Source of the DNA: Epiperipatus broadwayi
Taxonomy: Eukaryota; Onychophora; Udeonychophora; Euonychophora; Peripatidae
Direction of reading: 5' to 3'
DNA length: 64,000 nt
Assembly: GCA_028023455.1 (NCBI GenBank)
Contig: JAQFVV010006475.1
Span: 994,001 to 1,058,000, forward strand
In this document: positions 47,401-60,785 of the stretch, piece by piece
Layout: each line of letters starts with the position of its first letter
Position numbering within the stretch: position 1 is the stretch's first letter
The notes under the pieces: model-generated
Databases searched by the model: none
The model's input: the letters and a program-made list of their open reading frames with translations, nothing else
Told to the model about the DNA's origin: nothing
Made by a program: the position numbers and the translations under genes

Positions 47401-47914
47401 TTTTATCTCAATCATATTGCAACTATCCATCCAAAAAGTCAGACTAACCTCATATTCTGGGTGCATTTTTGAAACACCCTGTTCACTTTTTTCAATTCAC
47501 TTTTTTCAAGTGAGCAAGGCATTCATAGCTCACATTATAATTTTACCTTTATATATATAATCATATTTAGAATGAGGGCATGTCAAATCACTATAAAATT
47601 CTCATAGCAATAATGTTTAGTTGTTATGTTAACAAAAATGGCAACTAGACATTACTCTATTGAAAAAGGAACATTAAATAGCAAAAAAGCATAATAAAAG
47701 TGAGATTTTTTTTATAAAAATGCCACCTTTACAATAATAAAAAGTGAATTTGATCTGATGTGCCTGATCATTCCATTTATATATATAACCATATTTGGAG
47801 TGAAGACATTTTAAATTGTTGCAATTAAATAATATGTAAAAAAATTTAGCAGTAATGTCTAGTTGCTGTGGTGATAAAACTAGTGACTTGATGTTACTGC
47901 TGCACTATGTCATG
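44463..47914. other. Long AT-rich intronic stretch without genes
   Basis: No coding region. Around 47540-47600 and 47775-47830 a diverged repeat of about 235 bp period is visible (TTTATATATATAATCATATT / TTTATATATATAACCATATT). 47470-47510 has a duplicated TTCACTTTTTTCAA. Confidence 0.5.
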
Positions 47915-48840
47915 ACTTGTATATCTGGGCAACTAGCAAATAGTAATAGCTAGCTCAAATTAAAATCCATCCAACCGAATTGAACAACTTAGTTTTAAGA
48001 CAGTTTAATATTTTATGGCAAAGTAATTAATATACATGCAAAAAAAAAGACATAAATTATTCATTAATATACATATATATATATTCCTTATACATGAATG
48101 ATATTGGTTTAATATACATATTGTATATACCAACTACTTAAAACAAAGTCCATTGCTTAGGTTTACTTTACCTCTACTAAAATCTTGCTCTTAAACCCTG
48201 TACAAGCCCTTGAAGCATTTGCAAAATAATAAGTTCGGGGCAATCTGCTTAGTCCATAATCATCTTGTTTATTTACAGAAAGTGAGATCCTGGAAATGAT
48301 GTTCACTGACAATCTTCCACTGCTTCAAAAGTGTTACAAGGAGTGAAGTCTGGAAAAGAAAAAGAGAGCAAACTATTCATTTCTCTCTAGTTTTCATCTC
48401 TTGTGTTTTTTTTCTTTTTCTAGAGTAACTATTTTTACTATGAAATCTGGGTGGGACATATGTTTTTTACTTTGTTGGTTTTAATTAGTTTCTGCCTGCA
48501 CCAATTAAACTCTGTTATCAAGTTTTCTTTTATTTCTGTTAACACAATAGATTCATTATATTTTTATCTATCACTACACTTGTACAGATGAAATATATTT
48601 CCTAATAAATTTAATTAAGATTTTTTTTTTCTAGAAATTTGTTTCCTATATAAGCTAAATTTATTTCTAAAATTAGCCCAAGTAAAGATAATTCTATCTA
48701 TAGGAATTTATTTTCTGTACAAATTAAATTTCTTTCTAAATCTATAAAGATATTTTTTATCTATAGAAATTTATGTGCTCCCATACATACTAAACTTCTT
48801 TCTTATAAATTTAACCAAACTGAATATTTTTTAATCCTTC
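47915..48840 (-). repeat. LTR (3' in element sense) of Ty3/Gypsy element
   Basis: About 920 bp matching 52880-53845 in the same orientation: TGAACAACTTAGTTTTAAGA, TATACCAACTACTTAAAACA, CTTTACCTCTACTAAAATCT, AATAAGTTCGGGGCA, GAGTGAAGTCTGGAAAA, and the end TTAACCAAACTGAATA. Considerable divergence between the two LTRs indicates an old insertion. Exact termini are not clear. Confidence 0.85.
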
Positions 48841-49059
48841 TCTTACTCTAGAAAAAACTTAAGCTGTCTCTGGATCTACTACTATGGCCTAGATGATCTT
48901 TTTTTTCCTCTCAGATTGTATTATGCTTAATTTCAGACTCAGTATCCCAGATTCTGGTTCAATTTCACTAATTTCCAGTTGCATCTTTTGTTCATCTTGG
49001 ACCAAATACTTCATAGGGTTTTGAGTCAGCTATCTCTTGTTTTTCCTTTAGTTTTCTTA

Positions 49060-49101
49060 TAATAGGCAAAACTCTCTCCATACAGTAGTGATCATGTGAT
49101 G
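49060..49101 (+). mobile_element. R family micro-insertion (42 bp) with 14 bp TSD
   Basis: TAATAGGCAAAACTCTCTCC then ATACAGTAG and TGATCATGTGATG: the two R-family end phrases fused with the middle missing. It is flanked by CTTTAGTTTTCTTA at 49046-49059 and 49102-49115. It lies inside the Gypsy internal region. Confidence 0.85.
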
Positions 49102-52100
49102 CTTTAGTTTTCTTCTTAGATTTTGGAACTGAAAACCATATACCTTCCAAGAATCGATGGCAGACATGATTCACATTTCTCCTGTATTTAGTTGTGTTCT
49201 GAACCTGGATGATTAATATTTGTTTCGATAATTTTTGGATAGTCTCTCAGTGATTACCTTCTCTAATCTTTTCTTCCTGATCAAGACTCATACCCAAACT
49301 CTATTACCTATTTCTGTGTGTTTTCATTTCTGTCATTTTGCACTTGTTCCAGGGTATTTGGCAGTAACAGTGATAGCTTAATACATAATTTTCTGCCCAT
49401 CAACAATTCTTGCCAGTAAACCATTCATGGTGTAGAGTGTTGATGAAGCTTGGCATCATTATAGTGCTTGCTGCATGGTTATTTGTTTTTGTAAGGGCTT
49501 TTAAATCTGTTGAATCCCTTTTTCTGCCAGCCTATTTTACTCCTGTTGATAAGGCGGTGTGCATATCTGTTTTATGCCTTTGCTGGAAAAATTGTTTTCT
49601 ATTTCTTGCACGGTGAATCTGGCACTGTTGTTGGACACAATTGTTTTGGGTAATTCGTTGGCATGAAAAAAACAATGTTTAAGTTTAATAGTTTCCACAG
49701 TGCTTGGATCCTTCATTGTGATACTTAATCCATTCTGGATATGATTCTACTAGTATGAGCAAATATTTTTCTATTTATTGACCTCACATGGTCCATTCTC
49801 TGCCTGGTCTTAGTTACTATAGGCCATAGATTATAGTCTTTAGTTTTCATGTTCATTTTTGTCTAACAGGCAGTGCATTTTTTAATGTATTGTTCAACAT
49901 CTGAGATTATTTTCGCCACCAGATGTAGCTGCAGGCTAATGCTTTGGTGAGCACAATTCCAGGATGACCTTCATGTAATAGCTTTAATACTTCTTTTCTA
50001 CCCACTGTTAGTATAACTACCTGATCATCATTAGAACACAACCCTTACAGATAGATAATTTGTTGTGGTTTATCCAGAAACTTGACACAACATACTGAGG
50101 TTTCAAAACAGGCCAGCCATTTTTAATCATCATAAGCAGCTGATAGCCTTCATTGAATCTTATCCATCTTGCTATTTCTTTACTATTTAATATTTCCAAT
50201 TGTAAAATATCTATATACTTAATTTCTGTTTTATTACTGCTTGGTTAATCTTTATCTGGTATTTGGGACTGCATTTTCATGTGAGATCTTTTTGTCCTTT
50301 GTTATAAGACAATTGACAGTCATAAGTAGCCAAATTTTATGACCAAGAATTCTGAGTAGTGGCTTGTGATTTGTTATTATTTGAAAAGATCTGCTGAAAA
50401 TGTATTGATGAAACTTATTTAATGTGAATATTGTTTTTATCAATCTGACTAATTTCTCTCAACCTTTGAGAGGGTCCCCATGGATGACAAAAAACCACTC
50501 TCACACCCCATTCTGAGGTATCTGTAGTTAATTGTACTTCTAGATTACTATTAAAATGGAGTAGTAATTTGTCAGATGATAATAGAGTTTTAGTTCAGAT
50601 GAACACTACTTCATGGCTCTTTAACCATTGGCACTTTTGATCTTTTCTTAATAAGTCATACAATGGTTTAGCTACTTTTGCTTTATTTGCTAAAAAAGAC
50701 TTAATTTTTTTTTTTTTTTAACAAATCTAAAAATGCCTGTAATTCTTTTATGTTTATAGGTTTGGGTGCATTTTTCACAACTATAACCTTAGCAATTGTG
50801 GTTCCTTCTTTTTATTGGAAATTATAATCTTATCTGATGTGGTTTCTTCTTTTTATCGGAAATTATATGACGTAGAAATATCAATTCCCTATTCTATACA
50901 CTTTTGTTAATTTAATTTGATTCCATATCTGTTTAATTTCTCACATACTCTGAACAGTCTTTGACAAAGCATTTCTATAGAAGGTGCTGTAATAAATATC
51001 TTATCGAAATAGGAAATAACACCCCTTTTAAGTCTTGTAGAAATGCATTAATCTTTGCTTGGAATTTGTTTGGCATTACTGAGATGCCAATTGTTAGGCG
51101 GATACATTTATATAATCCCATCAGATTTGATAAACTTAAATTTCTGCTGATTTATTTGTCACCTATATCTGGTTAAGTGCAGAGTTCAAATTAAGTTTCA
51201 CAAAATCTGAGGCATTTTTTAGACTGACTAATCTTCCTTATATTTGGTACAAAGTATGTTCCTTTATTTAAATATTTATTCAATGTTATTCTATAATTTC
51301 TGCATATCCTAATTTACCATTAGGCTTTAGCATAACTACCAATGGTGTGTACCAATCTGACATTTCAACTGGCTTTAATATGCCCTTATTGATTAATGAT
51401 TTGAGTTTTGCTTCCACTTTTATTTTTTAGTGAAAGGGATTATACGCAATTTCAAGTAACTGTATGTCTATCAGTCTCATTGTTATTAATTCCAATTCTT
51501 CACTAAATGAATGTGGGTATTTGTTTACAATTTTATATTCAAGAGAATTTTTTTTACTATGCTGACCTGGATTCCTATTTCCTGGAACCAATCCCTTCCA
51601 ATAATGGGACTAATTTTTCCTTATACTAAATAAAGCAGTAAGTACATTATTTTACCATAGTAGCTAATTGGCTTTTTTACACAATTTAATAATCAGCCCA
51701 TATCCATTTAAACTTGTGCTTTGATGTTCATTTTTTCTAATTGATTTTTTAACATTAGTGGCTGTTAGTGCCCTCCAATCTGTTTGTGACATTAAGGATA
51801 TTCCTGAGCCACCGTCAATTTCTATAGTAACTTTTTCACAAATTTTGTAAATTAATCATAAACTGCTTCAGACCTTGGACTTTCATGTTTTTTTACAATG
51901 TGAATAGACACACGTTTACCTCCCCTATTTTCTTGCAACTGTAATTTATTTTAATTTTTCCTGTTCTTTTTTTTCTTACATACACATACTTAATGCCCCT
52001 TTTTACTATATTTATGTTTTTTGCAACTTGCCCACTTTTCCTATATGGTCAAATTTACTGCAGCAGAAGCATGTGATCCATGATCAAATATGTGTGGAAT

Positions 52101-52714
52101 TGTACTTTATTTTATTGACTTGTACGCTCCCATATGTTTTCATCAGTTTTAGTTCTAAAAGAGTGAACTTGTTCAAGTATTAACTTGTAAACTATGCCTT
52201 TCTTAATGGCCATCGTAAAAGTAAGATTGGTCTTTGATAGCAATTGTTGCCTGAGCCTATCAATAGACATTTTCCAAAGTAGCTGATCCATGAATATTTC
52301 ATTAACTTATTCCCCATACCTGCAATGCTTTACTAACTAACTCTCTCAAGGCTGAATTATAATTATTTATTTTCTCCTCCTTAAACTGCTTTCTGTTTCT
52401 TAATATATAGTGAGCTATATGACAGGATGAGCAAGGATTAAAATAATCACTTAATTTATTTCCTTATATGTTATATTCTCATTTATGGATATTTAAAAAA
52501 AATCTTATTTATACCTTCCATTGCTTTTTTGCCAGTGGAACATACTAGTGCAGCTACTTTTCATTTATTATTTTCAATTCCATTTAATGTGAAAAAAATT
52601 CCTTATTTGCATTATATATAATGGCCACTCTGCCGCATTACTGATATCAAATTTGGCTATGTTAGTTTGACCAAATAAACACATTTTACTATCTCCAGGC
52701 TCTATGACTGCACC

Positions 52715-52835
52715 AATGTTTTGCTATGTCCTGGCTTATTTAGCTGGTTGACTAGCAAATACTAATAGCTCACTCAAATTAAAGTCCACACAACTGAATT
52801 GAAAAAGTTAGGTTTAAGACAATTTAATATTGTTT
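52715..52835 (-). repeat. Extra partial LTR copy inside the Gypsy element
   Basis: A third copy of the LTR edge (CCAATGTTTTGCTATGTCCTGGCT, then AACTGAATTGAAAAAGTTAG and AAGACAATTTAATATTG) about 150 bp from the full LTR at 52880. Probably a local duplication or remnant of a second element. Confidence 0.75.
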
Positions 52836-52879
52836 TATTTTACATTTGAAGCTGGTTTCTAGTTCTATGACTGTGCCAA

Positions 52880-53845
52880 TGTTTTGCTATGTCCTGGCTC
52901 ATATGTCTGGGGGATTACTAAATAATTGTAGCTAACCCATATTAAAACCCACAAAACAGAATTGAACAATTTAGTTTTGAGACGATTTAATAATATATGG
53001 CTCAGTAATTAATGTATACACAAAACAAAGATATAAACTATACATTAATATACATACATATACCTTATACATAGAGAATATTGGTTTAATATATATTTTA
53101 TGTATACCAACTACTTAAGACAAAGACCTTTGCTCTAGCAGTTTTATAAAGTTTAACAATTAGAAAGTTGTACTTTACCTCTACTAAAGTCTTGCTCTTA
53201 AACTCTGGATAAGCCCTTCAGGCATTCACAAACTAATAATAAGTTCGGGGCATTCTGCTTAGTCCATAGTCAGCTTGTTTACTTACAAAAGCTGAGATCC
53301 TGGGAATGACGTCCTCTGTTTCAAGAGTGCTATAAGAAGTGAAGTCTGGAAAAAAGAGAGCAAACTATTAATTTCTCTCTTATTTTTATATCTCTTTTGT
53401 GTGTGTATGTTTTCTTTTTCTGAAGTAACTATTTTTTACTGTGAAATCCATGTGGAAGGTTTTTTTTTTTTATTTTCTTAGTTTTTATTAATTGCACCAA
53501 TTAAACTGTTATCAAATTTTCCTTTACTTCTGTTAACACAATATATTCATTATATTTTTATCTATCATTTAAACTTGTACAGATGAAATTTATTTCCAAA
53601 TAAATTTAATTAAGATTTTTTTCCATTTTTATGTCTAGGAATTTATTTCTTATATAAGCTAAATTTATTTCTAAAATTAGCCCAATTAAAAATAATTATA
53701 TCTATATAAATTTATTTTCTATACAAACTAAATTTATTTCTAAATCAGTTTAATTAAATATATTTTTATCTATAGGAATTTATTTGATCCCATACATGCT
53801 AAATTTATTTCTAATAAATTTAACCAAACTGAATAATTTCCATGC
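52880..53845 (-). repeat. LTR (5' in element sense) of Ty3/Gypsy element
   Basis: Direct partner of 47915-48840, with shared phrases listed there and the same final TTAACCAAACTGAATA. It contains an extra ~35 bp block around 53135-53170 relative to the other LTR. Confidence 0.85.
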
Positions 53846-55387
53846 ACTACTTACACTTTATTCAGATATAGTGATTTAAAATTCCTTCATTCTAAAAATA
53901 ATTATATAATATTTAATACTGTAAGTTTTTAATTTATATACATATATTAATGAATCCTGAAAAAAAAAGATCACATTACTATTGATACATATAAATAGTT
54001 CAATACATTTTTTATATATTTTATAAAGATTTTTAAATTTATAATTACAACTAGAAATTAATATTTGTTCTATTTCCAAATAAATAAAATAATTGTATGG
54101 TCTGTTATATAACTTTGAAGTACTAAATAATAAGTTGAGTACAATAATTCCATTCACATAATGAACTAGTTCAACCCAAATGAATTCATCCAGTTTGAAA
54201 CTAGTCTTATTTTAAAGATTTGAATAGAATGTACAAGGAAGTAAACAACTATTGGTTTATTATTTCAATCAATAATAAGAGGTGAATAATTTCCATAAAC
54301 TATTCAACAGTATATAGCTACAAAATATAAAACTAATTTTTCCAAAAGAATTTGCTTTTTGTTCAATTTATTGTAGTGAGAATTGTACATCATGTTCAAA
54401 TGCAATTTTCCAGAATTTTATGTCACACAATTAATGATTAAAACAATTGGTAATAATTGAATACAAATGAAAGATAGTAAAGGTGCACATACAAATTTAT
54501 TCAAATAGTAGGAGTATTTTCAAGGCATAGAACCTTATACATTAGAGAGGAATTCACTATCACTTTCTTTCTGAGCATTTGTGTTTATAATAAATGAACT
54601 TATATAACTGTCGTCAGAGACTTCATTTATTACAGTTTTTTCTAAATTTAATAAAACTTAAAAATATAATAACTTGTTTGTCTAAATTAATATACAATAA
54701 TTCTGTAAAGCTGAGCTTTTTTCTTGTTCATTCCTAACTAGAAATTAATCTACAAATTTTCAGCTTTAGCATCTGCCATTGTACTGTTATGGATAATTCT
54801 CATAAAATAGTAGTATTTTTTTGCTGTAGCAACAAAGAAAATTATTATTTTAAATTAATAATTGACACATAACTTTTAATTAATGAAATATTATTTAATC
54901 AAAGAAATGTGTTGTAAATCTTTGATACATTAAATATAATTTTATTCATAGATCACTAAGAATAAAGGATAGGTCTGACTAATAAATTGACATTAATATG
55001 AGAAAAGAACATAGTTTACAATTTTGTTTAAAATGATTCTTTAGAAATCTGACTTGTAAATTGTAGTAATATATTTTGACTTGGCTAGTCCGTGAATAAA
55101 TTTATTTTCTCAACATTGCATATTTTATAACCATAATTTATTTATGAACTTATTAAAATTATTTTAAGTTAAATGTAGATCATATTGTAATTATTGTCAT
55201 AATATTTTTAAAATTTATTTTGCCTAATATTAAATGAGAAAAAAAAAATCAAGGTGTTAAATATCAATTAGTTAGATTACTTTTTTATTTTTAATTTTAA
55301 ATAAAATTAAAGTTATTGTAATTTATACTTTTGTGTGCCATTTATTACACCCATATGCTTTAAAATTAGCTTTTTTTTTTAAATTAG
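53846..55387. other. AT-rich intronic stretch up to the third CEP83 exon
   Basis: No coding region or repeat structure seen until the acceptor at 55381-55387. Confidence 0.55.
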
Positions 55388-55636
55388 GTTGCTACTCTTA
55401 CTAAAGAATGTGAAATTTTAAAAAACCACCTTAATTCTGATCCTAATCATGATATTCAGAAACTTCGTAGTTTGCAAAGAGAAAATGGGCAGTTACAGTT
55501 AAAGATTAAGGGACTACTTACAGAATTAGAAGAAATCCGTGCTCAGAGAGAACATTCTGGTCTGCAGGCAGACAATATAACTCGACTGCAAGCAAAACAA
55601 CTTTCAGAACATGTGGGAAATATTAAAACTATAGAG
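55388..55636 (+). CDS. CEP83: CEP83 orthologue, internal coding exon (third)
   Basis: Exon of 249 nt (83 codons, phase 0/0). The acceptor AAATTAG follows a T-rich tract, and the donor is a consensus GTAAGT after codon GAG. The translation VATLTKECEILKNHL...RENGQLQLKIKGLLTELEEI...ITRLQAKQLSEHVGNIKTIE parallels human CEP83 roughly residues 184-267 in nearly equal length, for example KLKGLEAEVAELKAE and RIQVRQLAEMQATVRSLE. It is coiled coil throughout. An in-frame ATG inside the exon is not a translation start. LINE family 1 copy E begins about 300 bp downstream, in the next intron. Confidence 0.9.
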
Positions 55637-55929
55637 GTAAGTTGCTTCTATAGGTTAAACAACTTAAAGTGAAAAAATATTAAGTTAATTTATTTATTAA
55701 AAATTTTATAATCAAATGTTGATCTTCAATTCTATAAAAGGCAGCATGTTGCTAGTTGAGTTTAGTACATTATTTAGATTTTATTATCTAATAAGAAAAA
55801 AAATTATTTCCTAATGTCTATAGAGAATATCTAGATATTAGTTTGTAAATATCAAATCGGAACTTGTGAAATTAGGACAAACCTCATAAAAAATCTATCT
55901 GATCACTTCCTATAGAAAAATTATCCACA

Positions 55930-57470
55930 ATTTTTTTGCTGTGGCAAATATGTCAAGACGCCATGGACTCCACTTGCGAAGTGAAGTCATGCACATATGC
56001 AGAAGCTATGAGGGCCTCAACTTTATTGCTACAGCATAATAACAGAAGGCAAAATGCTTACGTAAATTTATCTATGGATAAAAAATACAAATCAAAATGT
56101 AAGATTCCACAGATCATCAGTGAATGACCTGATTAATTTAGATATACTTATGGACACTCCTCAGGAACCTATCTACATAATGGAGGAGGCCTGGTCAGAA
56201 GAAAGCTTGTGAAGAATCCCTGAGGTCTTCAATCAAACAATAGTGAAAGGCCTATATTTCTCATTTAAACGTTTTTTTACCAATCGCTCGATTGTTCTAG
56301 CTATCATGGATATTAATTGCTCTCTTTACAGATTTCCAAAAAATTTATTGTATGAAATGATTACAGCAAACAACATGTGGGATTCTTGGGATTCTTGGAG
56401 AACATCCTAACCCCAGATATATTGCCATTGAATTTTTTGACGAAGAGCAGAGAAATAGATTTGAAAAAAACTATTCTCATGCTAGAAAAATACATGCTAG
56501 TCAAGATAGAGTGGAATAGAGAAAACTATGTAACAGAGATTATTAAAAACACCTACTTCAATTATTGCATTAATGACTTTATGAATCTAATGGTATCTTT
56601 TGGATCAGTGGTGATCTTCCAACCTACATATCTAAGAAATATGCCTATACCGATACTAAGCAACAATTATCATTTTAAACTGTGCCTAAACAAAAATGTA
56701 AATCTGAAAGATATCCCTACATTAATTACAGATCAAGAATCCACGCTCCTCTTATTGGAGTTAAACCTCAGTGCTTTAACTGTAAAGAAAGAGGTCACAT
56801 CATAAATGTGTGTCCAAAAACTAAATGTCTGCACTGTGAAATGAGAACAACAGCAACACATCAATGCAAGGGGGGGGGGAAACGATAAAAATAATATGCC
56901 ACACACAAATAGAAGAGCATTAACCACTGGTATAAATGATGCTAACATTGATGATTTGGTTGGTTTACCCCAAATATACCATCAGAAGATAATACACAAA
57001 TACAAGGTCAATTATTAGATCAACACAGTTTCATTCCACTAAAAGTCACAAGTAAAATTAGCAAAACCATTCCAGAAACAGTAATTCTAAACAAAACTTC
57101 ACAAGACATTATAGAATCAACAATATCTGGTCCAACACATTCGGAAATGTACTAACGGACAAACGTAAACTAGGTCATCCACCAAACAAGAAAAGAGAAA
57201 AGAAAAGTGAATTACAAATCACAGTAACTGATTGAAGCGGATTTACCACAGTCTCTAGACAATGCTAAAAAAGTTAAAAAGTCAACCAAAAACATATTAG
57301 ATTCCAGTGTGTGCAATACCACAAGTAAGCAATTTGCTATAATAGAAGTAAGTGAGCCATGCTCAAACACAACAGCTTATGACAGGTCTCTAGGTTTGTC
57401 GAATGAAATTCCAATATCTTTTGATAGAAATAAACAGTTAGCATAAACAAACTCTCTTATTTCTATATAA
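55930..57470 (+). pseudogene. LINE family 1, copy E: ORF1 (gag-like, zinc knuckles), frameshifted
   Basis: A possible ATG at 55962 (MDSTCEVKSCTYAEAMRAST). The middle part lies in other frames (56377-56805). Near 56772-56875 are CFNCKERGHIINVC, a CX2CX4HX4C zinc knuckle, and CLHCEMRTTATHQC, a second Cys/His cluster. Such knuckles are usual in ORF1 of several non-LTR clades and bind element RNA. A G9 tract follows at 56871-56879, a likely frameshift site. The remaining ORF1 sequence to about 57470 is broken by stops. Confidence 0.75.
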
Positions 57471-57490
57471 ATACACTAAATAAAGTAATG

Positions 57491-60300
57491 ATGATAAAAA
57501 TAGGGTCAGTTAATGTCAGAGAATTAAACTAGAAAAAAAACTATAAACTCAGAAAATGGATTAATGTTATCCAACCACACATAATTGGACTGCTGGAGAC
57601 AAAGATATATAACAAATCACAAACAGGTCCATCTAGGTTCTATGATAATCAAGGCTATTTATTGTTTTCCAGAGCTGCATTTTCACCATTGGCTGGGACT
57701 GGAATTGTGATAACCAAAACATGCCCATTCAGCTCATTTAAAATAATACTTATCGATACACACATGCTAATTATTAATCTATATCATAAAAGAATAATGC
57801 TGAACATAGCATTTCTGTATATTCCTCCAGGTGAAACAATTATAAATAACCTTCTACATATACTAAACACAAAATTTGCATCCGATAATACTAATGGGAG
57901 ATTTTAACATGTTATACAATAAATTTGTTAAAACACTCATCTTTAATTGATCTTGTGTTTTACTCACCAGTGCTGCATCATATGATCAAAATACTACCTA
58001 ATAAACTCATCCTTTTCACATCACACAGCTGTGATGGTTTGTCTTAAAATTGATTTTTCATATAGACCCACAGTCACTACAGGAAGAACTATTAGAATAT
58101 TGCTCCCAGATCAAACTAAAGAATATCTCTTTTCAGAGATAAACATATCAATATTCAAAGTTCATGATATGCATTTGGAGTCTGTTCAGACATGGATTAT
58201 CTTTGTAAACATAATCTCGTACACAATTGATATAATAACAAGAAACCAACTCCCACCCCCACCCCACCCTTCAAGGATTTCAACACTTGCAGATAATCTG
58301 CATAAAAGAATAACGCTTAGTGCTTCCACTGCAGAGGGCTGTACAAATGTAATGACCCTCAGAAAAGCTTATTTGTCAGCATGTGACTCACTCAAATAAT
58401 ATTTGGTGATAAAGAAGAGGAAAATATTCCTGAATCAAACCCACATAGTATCTAGACAATACATTCACTGGGTTCTAGGTCAGGCTCCAACAAACCAGGT
58501 TCCATTGACTATCAAAGTAGAAGAGCAAACCATTGCAGGTGATAGATTATAAGCTAGAGCCCCTCTACTCATTCTACAAACACAACTTGCAAAGAATGTA
58601 AATATTCAACTCCCTCCCCCCGGAAGACTTTCTGGGCCCACCAGAAGATAATATAGCTTTTGTTCCAACAGATTTTGAAGAAAAGTTGTATTCAATATCA
58701 AACTCATGTCATTCAGGGATACATGGAATACCTTGCTTTGTATACAAACACTTAAGTCATTTCACAGTAAAATATCTAGCAGATGTAGCCAACTTTCTAA
58801 CCCAGAGAATTTATCACATTCATGGGCTCTATCATTCCATTCATTAAGAAGAAGGAAAATATAACCCCATTTCAAAATCTCAGACCTATATCAATGAGCT
58901 CTCTTGGTATCAAGATTCTGGAGTCAATAGTTAAAGATAGAATAGAGCTGTCAAAAAATTAGTTCACAAAGAAGGGATCTTCAATTGGGCAGGCAGCTTT
59001 TCTATATAAGTCAGTGATTGACACAATCAGAAATGACAAAAAGTATGGAGCAGTTGTAGTTCAACTGGACATCAAATCAGCATTTGATATGGTACCAATT
59101 AATATCCTAATTAATGCGCTAGCGGACATCAATTCCCAGAGCACTAACCTACTTGATTACAAATCTTTTAAGTAGAGAAATTCATATAACTCTTAGTGGG
59201 AAGTACACACCATCCTTCACTCCATTTTACTCCATTCACAAGGTTCACCACTAAGTGCCTTGGTATTCACTTCCTCTCCTTAGAGCAATTGAAAGTGAGA
59301 TGACTGGAATATTCATACCTGTAATGAAGACTAATGTTACATGTGTTGCATACATGGATGATATTACTGTCTTTCTGCCCACAAAAAACCAGTTACCAAA
59401 GCTAACTAAAATTCTTAATAACTACTCAGCAGAATATAAACTGGAGTTTAATCTACATAAATCCAGTGCTTGGTCCATATGCATTGGATGCCTACAAGAC
59501 CAATACTTCAAAGGAAAACCAGGTACATTCCTGGTATTTCCATTCCATTTAAGCAACTCTGAAATGCGATCTCAGATACCGAGGAAATTAATAAATAAAT
59601 CTGAGGATATAACTAATTATCTATCCAAATCATACCTATCACTCTATGTCAAAGTCGCTCTCTTCAATCATTTTAATAATAACAAGAGTTACATACTATA
59701 CACGCATAATAATATTCACAAAAGCTTTTACAGCAAAAATTTATTCAATGTGTAGGAAATTGTTGTGGGAAAAAAAAATAATGTCAATATCCCTAACAAA
59801 AATTCTGCACCTCTATCTCGAAATGGATTGGGCCTACATTCTATCAATATTTTTCCAAATTCAAAAAACATTTAATCTAATATCATCATGCACCAAAATT
59901 TTCCCATATCTGGAAGTTGCATTCAAAATTACACCCACAGACAAACCACTACCTACAAGTAACTTCTGGAATAAGTTAATTTCTCCGTTATTAAGCACCC
60001 CTCTTTCCCTATGGATAAAGTGAAATACTGGGAGGTTTATTCAGTCTGCAACCCCCCATCCAATGATAACAGAAAAACCTATCTAAATATAACAAATAAG
60101 CAGGTGACAAAAAATTTCAAATATTGGTTATTGGAGCCAAAATTCTATGATTTTCTAAATCTTGAGGCACTTCCAACTCTTCACTTCTGTAGGTATAAAA
60201 AGAATTGTACCAATATTGAAGATATATGCAAGCTGTGTCAAAGAGAATTAGAAACCCTATCACTTATTCTTCATATGCCCCAGATACAATAATATCTGGT
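57491..60300 (+). pseudogene. LINE family 1, copy E: ORF2 (endonuclease and RT), broken
   Basis: Starts near MMIKIGSVNVRELN. Apurinic-type endonuclease region: HIIGLLETKIYNKSQ, ITKTCPFSSFK, HKRIMLNIAFLYIPPG (57560-57850). RT: FQNLRPISMSSLGIKILE (about 58875), GSSIGQAAFLYKS (about 58980), VVVQLDIKSAFDMV (motif A, about 59050-59095), QGSPLSALVF in another frame (motif B, about 59238-59268), AYMDDITVF (intact motif C, 59350-59377). A C-terminal Cys/His cluster CKLC...H lies near 60230-60280. The intact YMDD contrasts with the damaged motif C in copies A and B, but stops and frameshifts are many. Confidence 0.85.
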
Positions 60301-60785
60301 GGGACATTCCAAAAATTTTTAAAAATAAGGAATACCGAATACTAACACCTCAATATCTTTGAAAAAGATATTTATGGACACATTTGTGCTAGCATATTTA
60401 TATTATACTCACTATGGTGTACCAGATATACATTTATGTATGGATTGGATATAAAACGCTCTAATACCATTAGAAATAAAATTGATATCATACGTGCAAG
60501 GAATGAAAAAATTTCATCATCCAACATTTTCTCAGACACCTCGTCAATAATGTGACTTCACTCTAATCTATAATAATGATTCACCATCGCCAAAGAACTA
60601 GATCACCAGGATTAGTGACAAAAAGAATATTGATGCATTAATATATGTAAAGTGTTATAAACTGATGTAACAATCAGGAGAATGGTAAGCCCTGATCAAG
60701 ATTGTTCTTTCTTTCTTTTTTCTCTTTTTTCCTTTTTTTTTTCTTTTGGTACACCTATAGATCAATAAAACCTTTTGAAACATAA
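60301..60785 (+). other. LINE family 1 copy E, 3' untranslated end
   Basis: After ORF2, a pyrimidine-rich run (60700-60745) and AATAAAACCTTTTGAAACAT at 60764-60783 mark the 3' end. The tail has no long poly-A. Confidence 0.55.

Larger units (their letters stand above)
48841..52879 (-). pseudogene. Ty3/Gypsy retrotransposon internal region (gag-pol), heavily degraded
   Basis: On the - strand, 5' to 3': gag zinc knuckle remnant CFCCSKFDHIGKVGKLQ (about 52030-52080; last Cys lost); aspartic protease IEIDGGSGISLMS (about 51790-51825; D-T-G now D-G-G); RT with GILKPVEMSDWYTPLVV, then MLKPNGKL (about 51320-51400), IGISVMPNKFQAKI (about 51055-51095) and a YFDKIFIT motif (about 50960-51005; second catalytic Asp is Lys); RNase H with FSRSFQIITNHKPLL (about 50330-50400); integrase zinc region LLHEGHPGI, then ALACSYIWW (about 49915-49975). 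The order PR-RT-RH-IN is diagnostic of Ty3/Gypsy. A 42 bp R-family micro-insertion lies at 49060-49101. Confidence 0.88.
39365..55387 (+). other. CEP83 intron, 16.0 kb
   Basis: The interval between the second and third recognised CEP83 exons (donor GTTAGT, acceptor AAATTAG, phase 0). It holds a tRNA-like retrosequence, a sense RTE element, an R-family foldback and an antisense Ty3/Gypsy element. Confidence 0.85.
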
